Of a DNA stretch of 49,124 nt, positions 26,108 to 34,027 are shown one piece after another. The DNA comes from Nanobdellota archaeon (GTDB taxonomy: Archaea; Nanobdellota; Nanobdellia; Woesearchaeales; SM23-78): positions 1 through 49,124 of the forward strand of contig JAHJQO010000004.1 in the NCBI GenBank assembly GCA_018819305.1, read 5' to 3'. A model generated the notes under the pieces. It did no database searches, had not been told where the DNA came from, and saw only the letters and a program-made list of their open reading frames with translations. Numbering within the stretch: position 1 is the first letter of the stretch; each line of letters begins with the position of its first letter. A program made the position numbers and the translations under genes.

Positions 26108-26356
26108 ATGGTAATAATTGCTGACGTTCCATACATGAATGAGTTAATTAATGTAAGAAGAGTACTTGAAAAAATACTTACTGGTTATCCCACTCTTTAT
26201 TGTCAGCACGCAGCCAAAATTCTTAATATTGTTAATCCAGATCTAGACGAAGTTGCAGGTCATTATATTATGAGTAATGGGAAAAGCGATTGGCATGCAT
26301 GGAACTTTCGGAAGAAACATGACACAAGAAAGAAGCAATTTTGTTGCTTTTTCTAA
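26108..26356 (+). CDS. Short papain-fold-like protein, probably truncated
   Basis: This 82-residue frame contains YCQHAAKILNIVNPDLDEVAG and SDWHAWN, resembling the Cys and His active-site strips of papain/transglutaminase-like proteins, in which a C-x-x-A helix is followed by an E-x-A-G strand and an H-A-W-N strand. After that the protein ends in a low-quality basic and Cys-rich tail (RKKHDTRKKQFCCFF) where an Asp-containing strand would be expected, so it may be a truncated or frameshifted copy. It starts 23 bp after the phosphoesterase fusion gene. The following gap (26357-26537) holds no gene that can be supported. Confidence 0.4.
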   Translation: MVIIADVPYMNELINVRRVLEKILTGYPTLYCQHAAKILNIVNPDLDEVAGHYIMSNGKSDWHAWNFRKKHDTRKKQFCCFF

Positions 26357-26537
26357 TAGTAGTCGGTTTCTTATCGAATCTATTTGTAGGTTGAGCCGAA
26401 TATTTGGCTTGCCCATATTTTTCTTTTAGAAAAACAGCATTTATTTATTTTTTGGATGGAGCCTAATTGATGGAATAATTTATAAATAAAGGCTTATTTT
26501 CTTATGTTTATTTTGTTACTCTCAATGAGGAGTTAAG

Positions 26538-27353
26538 ATGAACATAATAATTCCTGATGAAAAAGCAAAGAAATTGTATGATAAACGAGCCAGACCAATG
26601 GCGGCCTTTGCATTATGTGGAGATATACTCTCCTGGGAAGGCGCAGAAAACAAAGTTAAAAAAGGTGCAAATTTAATTGTGGCTAACCATCCTGGAGCTC
26701 ACAAAGATATTGCATCATTAATTGCATTGTATCAAAGGCAATTGTTTTTTCTCGCGAACAAAGAAATATTCGTGCAGGGTGATTTTGATAAATTAATAAG
26801 AAATTATGTTAATCTTATTTGTAGAAAAAAACTACGTTATTTGAGTGATATAGCAGCAAGTAATTTCAATTTTCTCTCAGCTCCGCTTAGATTGTATGTT
26901 TCAAAATTCATTTCATCCCGGATAGATGATGTTGGATCAATTCCAGTGAGCCTAAGAAAAAATAATGGAAATTCAATTTATAAGCAAATTGTTGAGCAGT
27001 ATCTTCTTAATGACCTTGCAGTTGTATTTATGCAGTATAATAGAAAAGATAGACCTAGCAAGTTCGATATAAATAATCAAGAGGTAAGAGAATTTACTTA
27101 TGGAGCTCCTAAAACAGCTTATGAAATGCTTATGAAACATGATATGAATGTTCCTGTGACTCCAATAAGTATTAAAGGAACTTCTGGTTTTTGGTTAAAG
27201 CCTTTTGGCAAAGTCAAAGTAAATATTGGTGAACCATTGTTTGTCAAGGATTATTATACAACTTCTTCAGGAGGTTCAGAAAGAAGAACTATTTTTGAGT
27301 TCAAAAATGCTCTTGAAAAAAGAGTTGTCGATTTGTATCATGATTTTAAATAA
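26538..27353 (+). CDS. PlsC-like acyltransferase
   Basis: This 271-residue protein resembles 1-acylglycerol-3-phosphate acyltransferases. Expected motifs appear in order: LIVANHPGAHKD near residue 46 (motif I, here with H-x5-D spacing rather than H-x4-D), IPVSLRKN near 135 (motif II arginine region), VVFMQYNRKDRPSK near 160 (position of F-P-E-G-T-R) and VPVTPISIKGT near 215 (motif IV), followed by KVNIGEPL. No strong membrane helix is visible. The altered motif I spacing and the missing E-G-T of motif III mean activity is uncertain. With PlsX at 5.2 kb it suggests acyl-lipid or acyl-phosphate chemistry in an archaeal cell. GAGGAG precedes the ATG. Confidence 0.65.
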   Translation: MNIIIPDEKAKKLYDKRARPMAAFALCGDILSWEGAENKVKKGANLIVANHPGAHKDIASLIALYQRQLFFLANKEIFVQGDFDKLIRNYVNLICRKKLRYLSDIAASNFNFLSAPLRLYVSKFISSRIDDVGSIPVSLRKNNGNSIYKQIVEQYLLNDLAVVFMQYNRKDRPSKFDINNQEVREFTYGAPKTAYEMLMKHDMNVPVTPISIKGTSGFWLKPFGKVKVNIGEPLFVKDYYTTSSGGSERRTIFEFKNALEKRVVDLYHDFK

Positions 27354-27381
27354 TTAACCAGATATTTGAGTAATCAAATAA

Positions 27382-27804
27382 TTAAATATCAAGAACAACT
27401 TCAATAATAAAACCATTTTTTTCTTTTTTTATGCTCATCTCAGAATAAGTAACTGACTTGATGTTGCCTTTGACATCATAGTTCTTGTAGTTGTCGCCAA
27501 GTGCAATACATGTTAATGAATACTTCTCTTTTTCCTGCTGGATTTTCAAGTCCTTAATTTCTGCAGTTATAAGTCCGTCTGTGTCAAGCATGAACAAAAG
27601 CTCCTCGAGAAAATCATAGAGAAGAGATTCAATTCTGTTTGCACTGATGCTGATATTCTTTTCAATCTTTTTTTTAACTTTTTTTGTGTCAGTAAGAAAA
27701 TCAAATCCTCCTATTGCTGTGTTTACAAAAGCCTCTTCAATAGTCTTGCCATAAGCTCTGATCTTTAAATCAGCAGTGTGATCAAGATATTCATATTTTT
27801 TCAT
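27382..27804 (-). CDS. Archease
   Basis: This 140-residue protein activates the RNA ligase RtcB, which joins tRNA exons after intron removal. The N-terminal YEYLDHTADLKIRAYGKTIEEAF is the family signature with its metal-binding His-x-x-x-D, and the C-terminal YSEMSIKKEKNGFIIEVVLDI ends in the conserved aspartate. Length is typical. The context is sensible: at least three tRNA genes in this window need splicing. It heads a minus-strand run, and its 3' end converges with the PlsC-like gene. Confidence 0.92.
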   Translation of the reverse strand: MKKYEYLDHTADLKIRAYGKTIEEAFVNTAIGGFDFLTDTKKVKKKIEKNISISANRIESLLYDFLEELLFMLDTDGLITAEIKDLKIQQEKEKYSLTCIALGDNYKNYDVKGNIKSVTYSEMSIKKEKNGFIIEVVLDI

Positions 27805-27841
27805 TTTATGTCGGGTTCAAGATTCTGTTATGATTAATAAT

Positions 27842-28090
27842 TTAATATGGTATTAACTGGATGTCTTCTTCTTTTTCATCATCAGGATTGTCTGAGTCTT
27901 CATCAGGCTTTTCTACTACAGGATTGTCGCCAAACAAGCCCATCATGCCTGTGGCTACATCACTGCCGGTGTTAATTTTGCTTGGAGCATAACTGCCTCC
28001 GCCACTGGCTTCAACAATTCTTTGCAATAAATCAATTGCTTTTTTTATGTCATCTGCAGAATCCTTTTTTGTATCGATTTTAATTTCCAA
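27842..28090 (-). CDS. Small acidic protein of unknown function
   Basis: This 82-residue protein has an N-terminal amphipathic stretch (KDSADDIKKAIDLLQRIVEASGG), a flexible Gly/Ser-rich middle and an Asp/Glu-rich tail. The start appears to be TTG at 28090, with GGTGATG seven bases upstream; no ATG is available. It starts 9 bp after the stop of the COG2108 radical SAM gene, so the two are co-transcribed. No family is recognised. Confidence 0.5.
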   Translation of the reverse strand: MEIKIDTKKDSADDIKKAIDLLQRIVEASGGGSYAPSKINTGSDVATGMMGLFGDNPVVEKPDEDSDNPDDEKEEDIQLIPY

Positions 28091-28099
28091 TTACATCAC

Positions 28100-29248
28100 C
28101 TATATGAATTCAACTTCCATCTCAAGAGCATCAAAGGTTGGATACTCAGTCACAATTGCTTTTGGCAATAGTTTTGTTTTTATTTTCTTAACAATTGTCT
28201 TGCTTGTTATCAATCTGAGTTTTTCCTTGTCAACAGCAATCATGTCTTTAGGTATTTTCTCTTGCTTTATTAACTTTTTTTTTATTGATTCAAGATTATT
28301 TAAGATTTTCCTTTTCTCTTCTTTTTTCAGCTTATCATTTAATTTGTTTAGTTTATCGTGATAGCTAAAACCTGGCTTTAATTCAGGCAGATAAACTGCT
28401 CCTCTGATAATCATGCCTTCATTTGTGACAATGTCAAATTTCTGCTTAATATTCTGAGCTCGTCTTTTTATTCTTTTTGCCAGCTGAACTTTGTCTTTTA
28501 ATTTGCAGGTGCAGTAATGTGTTCTAAGCCCTATATTGGCGCAGGTTTCTAAAAGTTTTTTTGCAAGTTCATCACTTCCTTTGATTGCATAAGAAAGCTC
28601 GTCTTTGCATTTGATATTTTTCTTTTCTCTCCAGGCTGCATTGTCAGCGAGTTCCAGCTCATTAAGATTCAGAAAATCAACTTTGTCTTTAATGTAATAA
28701 ATCAGACCAAGAATTGATTTTTCTTTTCCAGGAATCACAGGGATCTCAACACCCACATCCCAGTCATAATCTTTTGCTAAATTCAGTTTGTTCCATTCAG
28801 ACGGCTTTTCAAAGTCAGGATGAAACCGTATCTCATCAAGACCTGCGCTGTGAAGTTTTTTGAGTTTTTTAGCATTTAAGAGTTTGAGCGGTGCATAAAG
28901 ATGAATATGAAAATCTTTTCCAAATTCTTTTTTTAGTTTTCTTATTGCAGAACAGGTATTCTGTATTTTGATTAATGGATCTCCTCCTGTTATGCCTGCT
29001 CCTTCAGCGCTGCAAAGCTTTGCTTCCTGTATGATTTGCTTTATATTTGTTGTCTGCATCTCATTTGCATAGGTCACATCCTTGTATAATTTTTTATCAG
29101 AAACAGGACAAAAATCGCATCGGCGGCTGCATAAGCCAGTTATGAACAAAACAAGTTTTTCTCCTTTAACACAATGCCTGCATCCTTTTGCAAGGTCTCC
29201 TGTTCTCCAAGAATAATATGGCGTGTTATGTATTGTTTTTTTCTTCAT
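28100..29248 (-). CDS. COG2108-type radical SAM protein
   Basis: This 382-residue radical SAM protein has its 4Fe-4S motif CSRRCDFC at Cys40, Cys44 and Cys47 (CX3CX2C), preceded by another CRHC pair at Cys23 and Cys26, and the GAGITGGDPL SAM-binding segment near residue 82. The order and the CxxC before the cluster match the archaeal COG2108 family, described as related to the pyruvate formate-lyase activase but of unknown function. CTCKLKD near 255 adds further cysteines. The C-terminal 100 residues are Lys-rich and helical. It is divergent from the pseudokinase gene, with which it shares 54 bp of intergenic DNA. Confidence 0.8.
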   Translation of the reverse strand: MKKKTIHNTPYYSWRTGDLAKGCRHCVKGEKLVLFITGLCSRRCDFCPVSDKKLYKDVTYANEMQTTNIKQIIQEAKLCSAEGAGITGGDPLIKIQNTCSAIRKLKKEFGKDFHIHLYAPLKLLNAKKLKKLHSAGLDEIRFHPDFEKPSEWNKLNLAKDYDWDVGVEIPVIPGKEKSILGLIYYIKDKVDFLNLNELELADNAAWREKKNIKCKDELSYAIKGSDELAKKLLETCANIGLRTHYCTCKLKDKVQLAKRIKRRAQNIKQKFDIVTNEGMIIRGAVYLPELKPGFSYHDKLNKLNDKLKKEEKRKILNNLESIKKKLIKQEKIPKDMIAVDKEKLRLITSKTIVKKIKTKLLPKAIVTEYPTFDALEMEVEFI

Positions 29249-29302
29249 TCTTGCTGTGAATGGAAAAAGGTTTATAAATTAATTCATTATCCATTTCCTT
29301 AT

Positions 29303-30388
29303 ATGGTAAAGAAAAGATTTTCTATCGCTAAGATAGTGAAGGCGCCTGTAAAAGCCACTGGTAAAGTTGCAAGTAGTGTGGGAAAACCATTTGATTACAT
29401 GTTCAAATCCTTAACAAAACCCATAACACTTACATTAGAATCTGGTAAAAATATTTATCTGAAAAAAAGAGAGGTGAAGAATCAGCCAGGAGTTAATTTT
29501 GTTCATTATTTTGGTTTTGATGATAAAGACATGTCAAAAAAGCCTCCTTATTTTGTACTGGCCACACTCATGCATAAACTATCAAGTTTTGAAGAATCTT
29601 CATTGTGCAAGTTAATTGGACAGGAGCAGAAAACTTTATTGACTTTAAATCATAAAGGCATTGAAAAAGCATTTGGCCCTGTTGTAAAATCTGAATGGGA
29701 CTTGCGAGGAAAATTCAACCAGAGAGCTTATTTTGTTTTTGAATATCTTGATTGTTGTTCTCTGAAAAGCATTTATAATTCAGAAGACAACATGCTTCTG
29801 AAGAATAAACTGAAAATAATTCAAGAACTTAGTGAAGTTGTGGATTATCTTCACACTCCAACTCTGAATAAGCCAATTGTTTATCATAGAAACCTGAATC
29901 CTGATAACATAGTTCTTCAAAAAAACAAAAGGCAAACTGTCAAATTAGTAAATTTCAAAGATGCTGTTTTTTTAGAGCCTGGAACTTCTGCTAATGACCA
30001 AATTGAAAATAGTTTTAATGAGCTTACAACCTATGAATATCTTGCACCTGAGAGAGTTCCTAAAAAAAGAGGAAAAGAGTGGATGAATGCAAAATCAGAA
30101 ATTTATTCATTAGGAATAATCTGTTATGAGCTGCTTGCAAGATTTCATCCTTTTGATAATTATTATGTGCTTAATTCAGATTTTTTTGATAATATTCTAC
30201 GTTCAATAGGAGAAAAATATATTTTTCTGATTAGGGGCAAGAGCAATGACCATTATAAGCCTTTGAAAATGAGAAAAGATGCTCACATATATCCTTCTGG
30301 TTTAATCGAAGTGATAGAGGCAAGTCTTGAGCATAACTGGAAAAATAGGCCAACAGCTGAAGAGTTTTTGACAAATGTCAATTGGTAA
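29303..30388 (+). CDS. Protein kinase-like protein lacking catalytic residues (pseudokinase)
   Basis: This 361-residue protein has a eukaryotic-type kinase C-lobe: VFEYLDCCSLKSIY near 145, DYLHTPT, HRNLNPDN at 195-202, VNFKDAV at 216-222, EYLAPERVP (the APE motif) and EIYSLGIICYELLARFHPF (the D-x-W-S-x-G helix position). The catalytic HRD is HRN, with Asn197 replacing the essential Asp, and DFG is NFK at 217-219, losing the metal-binding Asp. No clear VAIK lysine or glycine loop is visible in the N-lobe. It is most likely a pseudokinase acting as a scaffold or ligand sensor. The ATG at 29303 fits the TATA-like TTTATAAATT about 25 bases upstream. Confidence 0.75.
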   Translation: MVKKRFSIAKIVKAPVKATGKVASSVGKPFDYMFKSLTKPITLTLESGKNIYLKKREVKNQPGVNFVHYFGFDDKDMSKKPPYFVLATLMHKLSSFEESSLCKLIGQEQKTLLTLNHKGIEKAFGPVVKSEWDLRGKFNQRAYFVFEYLDCCSLKSIYNSEDNMLLKNKLKIIQELSEVVDYLHTPTLNKPIVYHRNLNPDNIVLQKNKRQTVKLVNFKDAVFLEPGTSANDQIENSFNELTTYEYLAPERVPKKRGKEWMNAKSEIYSLGIICYELLARFHPFDNYYVLNSDFFDNILRSIGEKYIFLIRGKSNDHYKPLKMRKDAHIYPSGLIEVIEASLEHNWKNRPTAEEFLTNVNW

Positions 30389-30397
30389 GAGATTAAC

Positions 30398-31168
30398 TTA
30401 GAATATCTTCTGGTAATTCTGATAAATCATCTTTGAAACTTCTTCAATATCAAGTTTTTTTATCTCTGCAATTTTTTTAAGGGCTTCGATTATAAATCTT
30501 GGCTCATTTCTTTTGATGTCTGGATACGGAGTCATGTAAGGGCAGTCTGTTTCTGTAAGCAGCTGGTTCATCGGAGCTTTTGCTACTATTTCCTGAACCT
30601 GCTGCAGCTTGTTGACAATTGCAAGAACACTAAGATTCCATCCATTGTCAAGAATCCGGTCCACCAGATGCTTTCTTCCCATGAATGCATGCACAATGAT
30701 TTGTTGTTTTTTCAGGCTGCTGCTTTCAAGCATTTCAATAACATCAAGCTCTGCTTTTCTGCTGTGCACAATTATAGGTATTTTCTTTTTTTCTGCCAGA
30801 GCAATGAATTTTTCAAAGCAAGCTCTCATTTCATTCCGGTATTTGTCGCCAAAAGGATTGTCATCACCTTTTTTGTAATCAAGACCAACTTCGCCAATAG
30901 CAACAATGTCCTGCTTTGAAATGAAATTAATCTCAGCATCAAACACGTCTGGTTTTACCTCAACTGCATGAACAGGATAAAAACCCAATGCTGGCTTGAT
31001 TATATCATATTTTTTTGCAAGCTCCAAAACTTTTCTGTTGCTTGCAACATCAACCCCTTGATTAATAATAGCAGCCACACCTGCTTTTTTGTTTTCTTCT
31101 ATGACTTTGTCTAGATCTTCATCATATTCCTTAAAGTCCATGTGTGCATGAATGTCGACTATTATCAT
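30398..31168 (-). CDS. TatD-family metal-dependent hydrolase
   Basis: This 256-residue TIM-barrel amidohydrolase has the TatD signature in order: VDIHAHMD at 4-11 (metal-binding H-x-H), AIGEVGLDY near 91 (catalytic Glu), PIIVHSRKA near 132, IVHAFMG near 157 and LTETDCPYMTPY near 200. TatD proteins are DNases/exonucleases or related hydrolases in DNA repair and turnover. Length is typical. It converges with the pseudokinase gene, with 9 bp between stops. Confidence 0.88.
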   Translation of the reverse strand: MIIVDIHAHMDFKEYDEDLDKVIEENKKAGVAAIINQGVDVASNRKVLELAKKYDIIKPALGFYPVHAVEVKPDVFDAEINFISKQDIVAIGEVGLDYKKGDDNPFGDKYRNEMRACFEKFIALAEKKKIPIIVHSRKAELDVIEMLESSSLKKQQIIVHAFMGRKHLVDRILDNGWNLSVLAIVNKLQQVQEIVAKAPMNQLLTETDCPYMTPYPDIKRNEPRFIIEALKKIAEIKKLDIEEVSKMIYQNYQKIF

Positions 31169-31206
31169 GGGAAGAAGTTAAGAGAATGAGTTTATATTGT
31201 TTTCGA

Positions 31207-31569
31207 CTATGCAAACGATGTTAATGTTATTTTTTCATCTAGGTAGGGTATTTTCTTGTTGTCTTTTGTTTTTATTTTGATTAAATTAAATCCTTCTAAG
31301 TAGGTTATGTCTCTATGTACTGCTTCGTATTTTCTTCCCAGTTCTTTTGCTAACTGATATATGTTTGTTATTTTGTTTTTTCTTATTCTTAGCATTAATC
31401 TTACTTTTTCCGGGCTGAAAAGCCGCGCGAATCCTTCTGGTGTTACAACAATTGTGTGTTTTGCTCTTTCTTTGTCTATCGGAACTCTTTCTGCTAAGAC
31501 ATCCTCTACATATTTGTCTGTCTCTTTTGTATATTTTTTCATATCTTCAACAATCATTATTCTTACCAT
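31207..31569 (-). CDS. HTH antitoxin/repressor of a TumE/TumA-like pair
   Basis: This 120-residue protein carries a winged helix-turn-helix: GFARLFSPEKVRLMLRIRKNKITNIYQLAKELGRKYEAVHRDITYLEGFNLI, the HVO_A0114-type domain (predicted transcriptional regulator) that also forms the TumA class of antitoxins. The N-terminal 45 residues would contact the toxin. The ATG at 31569 is preferred, with AAGGTGAAC upstream; a GTG at 31578 is possible. Its gene overlaps the upstream toxin gene by 23 bp. Confidence 0.65.
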   Translation of the reverse strand: MVRIMIVEDMKKYTKETDKYVEDVLAERVPIDKERAKHTIVVTPEGFARLFSPEKVRLMLRIRKNKITNIYQLAKELGRKYEAVHRDITYLEGFNLIKIKTKDNKKIPYLDEKITLTSFA

Positions 31570-31882
31570 TTTGTTCACCTTCTAAAAACACAATTATTTT
31601 TTCTGCCAGTCTTATAACTTCTTTTTCTGCTTCTTTGAAATTTAATTCCATCCATTTAACTTTTTTTTTATTGAAAAAATGTATGTGTGTTCCTGATTTG
31701 TTTTGGTGTAAATAATTGTCTATTCTTACGATCTCAAGCCATTTATTATCTTGATAATATAAGTATTGTATGCAAAATTTTAATTCTCCTGGATATTCCT
31801 TGCTTTTCTCTACTTTGTAGAGCTTTCTGACAAGCTTTCTGCAATAACCTATTTCTTTTTTTTCGTTTATTACTTCCTTCAT
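31547..31882 (-). CDS. TumE-like (DUF6516) toxin candidate
   Basis: This 111-residue protein has the pattern YPGELKFCIQYLYYQDNKWLEIVRIDNYLHQNKSGTHIHFF split across two strands and a His-containing motif, as in DUF6516/TumE toxins paired with HVO_A0114-type antitoxins, where the toxin gene comes first. The His residues in THIHFF would be candidate active-site or metal ligands. The C-terminal half is an amphipathic helix (KEAEKEVIRLAEKIIVFLE). The start is the ATG at 31882. The family assignment rests on motif order and gene pairing and has not been tested by search. Confidence 0.5.
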   Translation of the reverse strand: MKEVINEKKEIGYCRKLVRKLYKVEKSKEYPGELKFCIQYLYYQDNKWLEIVRIDNYLHQNKSGTHIHFFNKKKVKWMELNFKEAEKEVIRLAEKIIVFLEGEQNGKNNDC

Positions 31883-31892
31883 CACTATAACC

Positions 31893-31924
31893 TGTCATGT
31901 TATATGTTACTTGTCATGTTATAT
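31893..31924. promoter_or_regulatory. Direct repeats upstream of the TumE/TumA-like operon
   Basis: TGTCATGTTATAT occurs at 31893-31905 and 31912-31924, a period of 19 bp, starting 11 bp before the toxin start. It is a likely operator for the HTH antitoxin. Confidence 0.5.
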
Positions 31925-32009
31925 ATAAATCTTTCTGTTTAAAAGTTCAGAATAAGTTATTAATAAACCCTACTGAGGAAAAACCGGAAAAATAAACTGA
32001 GAATCAGAA

Positions 32010-32402
32010 TTATTTCGCTTTTCTACCCATCTTCTTAAAGCTTTCAACAATGTCAACCATGTACTTGCCGTCTTCAAGCTTATATATAAGTGGCTCTTTA
32101 GCTTTGAATAATTTGACCAGGTCTAACTGGTATTTGCCGGGCTTAAGAATTTCTATGCTCTCAATGTCCAAGATGACTGGCTTGTCCATGTCAATATTAT
32201 CGCCGATAAGGTCATAGACTTCTTTTTCTATTTCTTCTTTTTCTTGCAGAGTAAGCTTTTCTTTTTCCTGCTGTTCCTGTATCTGTTTAAGCTTTTCCTT
32301 TCTTATAAAGTAGAACATCTTAGCTCCGCAGGAGCATCCTTTCAGAATCTCCTCAGAAGCATCTTCATACAGCTTTCCGCATCTTACACACTGGTGTGGC
32401 AT
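32010..32402 (-). CDS. DUF2072/COG3364 zinc-ribbon protein
   Basis: This 130-residue protein begins with a zinc ribbon (CVRCGKLYED with CSCGAKMFYF) followed by a Lys/Glu-rich coiled-coil (about 33-65) and a C-terminal beta domain (DKPVILDIESIEILKPGKYQLDLVKLF, then GKYMVDIVESF). This is the arrangement of the archaeal COG3364 Zn-ribbon family. In many archaea it is found with a DUF2073 protein and an Era-like GTPase, as here at 32897-33935, though one unknown gene lies between. The shared role of the trio is not established. Confidence 0.75.
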   Translation of the reverse strand: MPHQCVRCGKLYEDASEEILKGCSCGAKMFYFIRKEKLKQIQEQQEKEKLTLQEKEEIEKEVYDLIGDNIDMDKPVILDIESIEILKPGKYQLDLVKLFKAKEPLIYKLEDGKYMVDIVESFKKMGRKAK

Positions 32403-32440
32403 ATTATTGCTTAGAATAAGTTAATGGTTTATATTTATTG

Positions 32441-32848
32441 TTATTTTGATGATTCCCATTCTGAGTCTATTAATAACCTAAAAATATATTCATTATGTAA
32501 TTTTCCGTCTGGAGCCCAGTCTTTTTTTGTTTCAGTATCATATTTCCACTCGTCGGGAATAATACCTAATTTTATTAATTCGTTTTTTGTTCTTTCTTTT
32601 GTTTTGTCATCACCATATACGCATAAAATAGGTGTGAAATGTGGCAATGGATCATACTCTGAATTTTCTTTGTGCGTATACTTGGCTCTAAAGATGGCTC
32701 CTTGATCAACAAGTTTGTTTATTTCAGGAAATATTTTTTCAAAATACTTTACAAAACCTGTTTTTATCCATTTGCCTGTTGTAAGTTTGTCTTCTAGTTT
32801 GTTTTTCTTGTTATACGACCAAACACAAACTTTTGTCTTTCTAATCAT
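32441..32848 (-). CDS. Unknown protein inserted in the GTPase gene cluster
   Basis: This 135-residue acidic-basic mixed protein is not recognised. Visible stretches are KTKVCVWSYNKKNKL at the start, HFTPILCVYGDDKTKERTKNELIKLGI mid-protein and a C-terminal EYIFRLLIDSEWE strand. No transmembrane segment or signal peptide. It lies between the DUF2073 and DUF2072 genes, which are normally adjacent, so it may be a recent insertion. It converges with nothing and has its own 48-bp upstream gap. Confidence 0.4.
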   Translation of the reverse strand: MIRKTKVCVWSYNKKNKLEDKLTTGKWIKTGFVKYFEKIFPEINKLVDQGAIFRAKYTHKENSEYDPLPHFTPILCVYGDDKTKERTKNELIKLGIIPDEWKYDTETKKDWAPDGKLHNEYIFRLLIDSEWESSK

Positions 32849-32896
32849 AGAATAAGGAAATCAGAATGAATATATTAATGTTATTGAAACTTTGGT

Positions 32897-33283
32897 TCAC
32901 TTCTTTTTCTTCTTCTTTGTATCCTCAGTGAACAACTGTATCTTATCAGGGTCTTTTTTTATCTCTTTTATTATGCTGGCAGGACCAATAATTGTCATTC
33001 CTTTTCTGCTGCCGAGAATAAAGTTAATGAATATGGTTCTTATTTTTTCAAAGAAAGCCTTGTCTTTTTTCTCCAGGTCGAGGTCTTCAATTTCAATACC
33101 TTTGAACTTGTCGTCAATTTCTTCCATTGTCTTTCTGATAAGTTCAGACTTTTCATTGATTCCAAGCTTTCCTTCCAATAAGACGATTTTATCCTCTCTT
33201 ACTATTCGAAGAAGCTTTTGTATTTTTTTCTCAGAGCTCAGGGAACTGAGTTCTCCGTATGGTATAAATTGAAGTGTTAACAT
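32897..33283 (-). CDS. DUF2073 protein, partner of the Era-like GTPase
   Basis: This 128-residue protein fits DUF2073: LTLQFIPYGELSSLSSEKKIQKLLRIVREDKIVLLEGKLG at the start, a charged middle helix, and TIFINFILGSRKGMTIIGPASIIKEIKKDP with a Lys-rich end. The family is archaea-specific and encoded beside the Era/Ras-like GTPase; its biochemical role is unknown. The start is 19 bp from the GTPase stop, so they are co-transcribed. Confidence 0.7.
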   Translation of the reverse strand: MLTLQFIPYGELSSLSSEKKIQKLLRIVREDKIVLLEGKLGINEKSELIRKTMEEIDDKFKGIEIEDLDLEKKDKAFFEKIRTIFINFILGSRKGMTIIGPASIIKEIKKDPDKIQLFTEDTKKKKKK

Positions 33284-33302
33284 TTTGGCTCATCCTCTTT
33301 TT

Positions 33303-33935
33303 TCATTGGTTGGTTATTTTAAACAATGCTTCGTAAAAATCCTCAATATTTTTGCCATACTTGGCGCTGATTCCAATAACATCGTACTGCGGGAAAGCAG
33401 CCTGCACTTTTTTTATGTCTGCTTTTTTCAAATCAATTTTATTTGCAACTATGAGCACAGGAATTTTTCTTGCTTCAAGATTTCCGATGATTGTGATATT
33501 AACTTGTGAGTATGGATCTTTAGTGCCATCAAGAACAATAACTACAGCGTCCATGTCATCCAGCCACTTGATTGCATCAATAACACCTTTGGTTGCTTCT
33601 TTTGCCCTGGTTTTTGCTTCTTTTTCTTTTATGCCTGCTTTTAAAAAATCTTCATAATCAATTTTTGTTGCGATTCCAGGAGTGTCAACCAGGTTGAAAG
33701 TCAGCTCTTTACCTTTGGATTTGATTGTAATCTGCTCTTTAATCTGGATTTCTCTTGTTTCGTGGGCAATTCCGCTTACAATGCCGACTTCTTCGCCAAG
33801 CCAATCCATAGAAATCTTATTAGCAAGAGTAGTTTTTCCTCCGTTTGGAGGGCCGTACAATCCCAATTTTATCTCGCCTTTCTTCTTGAAAAGCGATTTT
33901 AGGAATTTCTTTAAAAAGTTGCCAAATATTCCCAT
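33303..33935 (-). CDS. Era/Ras-like small GTPase
   Basis: This 210-residue GTPase has all five G motifs: G1 GPPNGGKT at residues 28-35, G2 region IAHETREIQIKE with the switch threonine, G3 DTPG, G4 NKID and G5 SAKYGK. The N-terminal 20 residues are hydrophobic and basic (NFLKKFLKSLFKKKG), which could tether it to the membrane. It matches the archaeal Era-like GTPase co-encoded with DUF2073 and the Zn-ribbon protein. Likely a regulatory GTPase; its effector is unknown. It begins the minus-strand operon. Confidence 0.8.
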   Translation of the reverse strand: MGIFGNFLKKFLKSLFKKKGEIKLGLYGPPNGGKTTLANKISMDWLGEEVGIVSGIAHETREIQIKEQITIKSKGKELTFNLVDTPGIATKIDYEDFLKAGIKEKEAKTRAKEATKGVIDAIKWLDDMDAVVIVLDGTKDPYSQVNITIIGNLEARKIPVLIVANKIDLKKADIKKVQAAFPQYDVIGISAKYGKNIEDFYEALFKITNQ

Positions 33936-34027
33936 GCTTAATCTCCTTTAGATTTTTTGTGGAGTTGCTCCTATATAAAGATTACTATTTGTTTGGGTTT
34001 GATGATATTAGATTGTGCAGAAACAGC

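Noticed and set aside
26357-26537. A further gene or RNA in the gap before the PlsC-like gene
   Set aside because: No frame with plausible start and composition and no nested stems were found; only AT-rich sequence and the likely promoter of the downstream gene.
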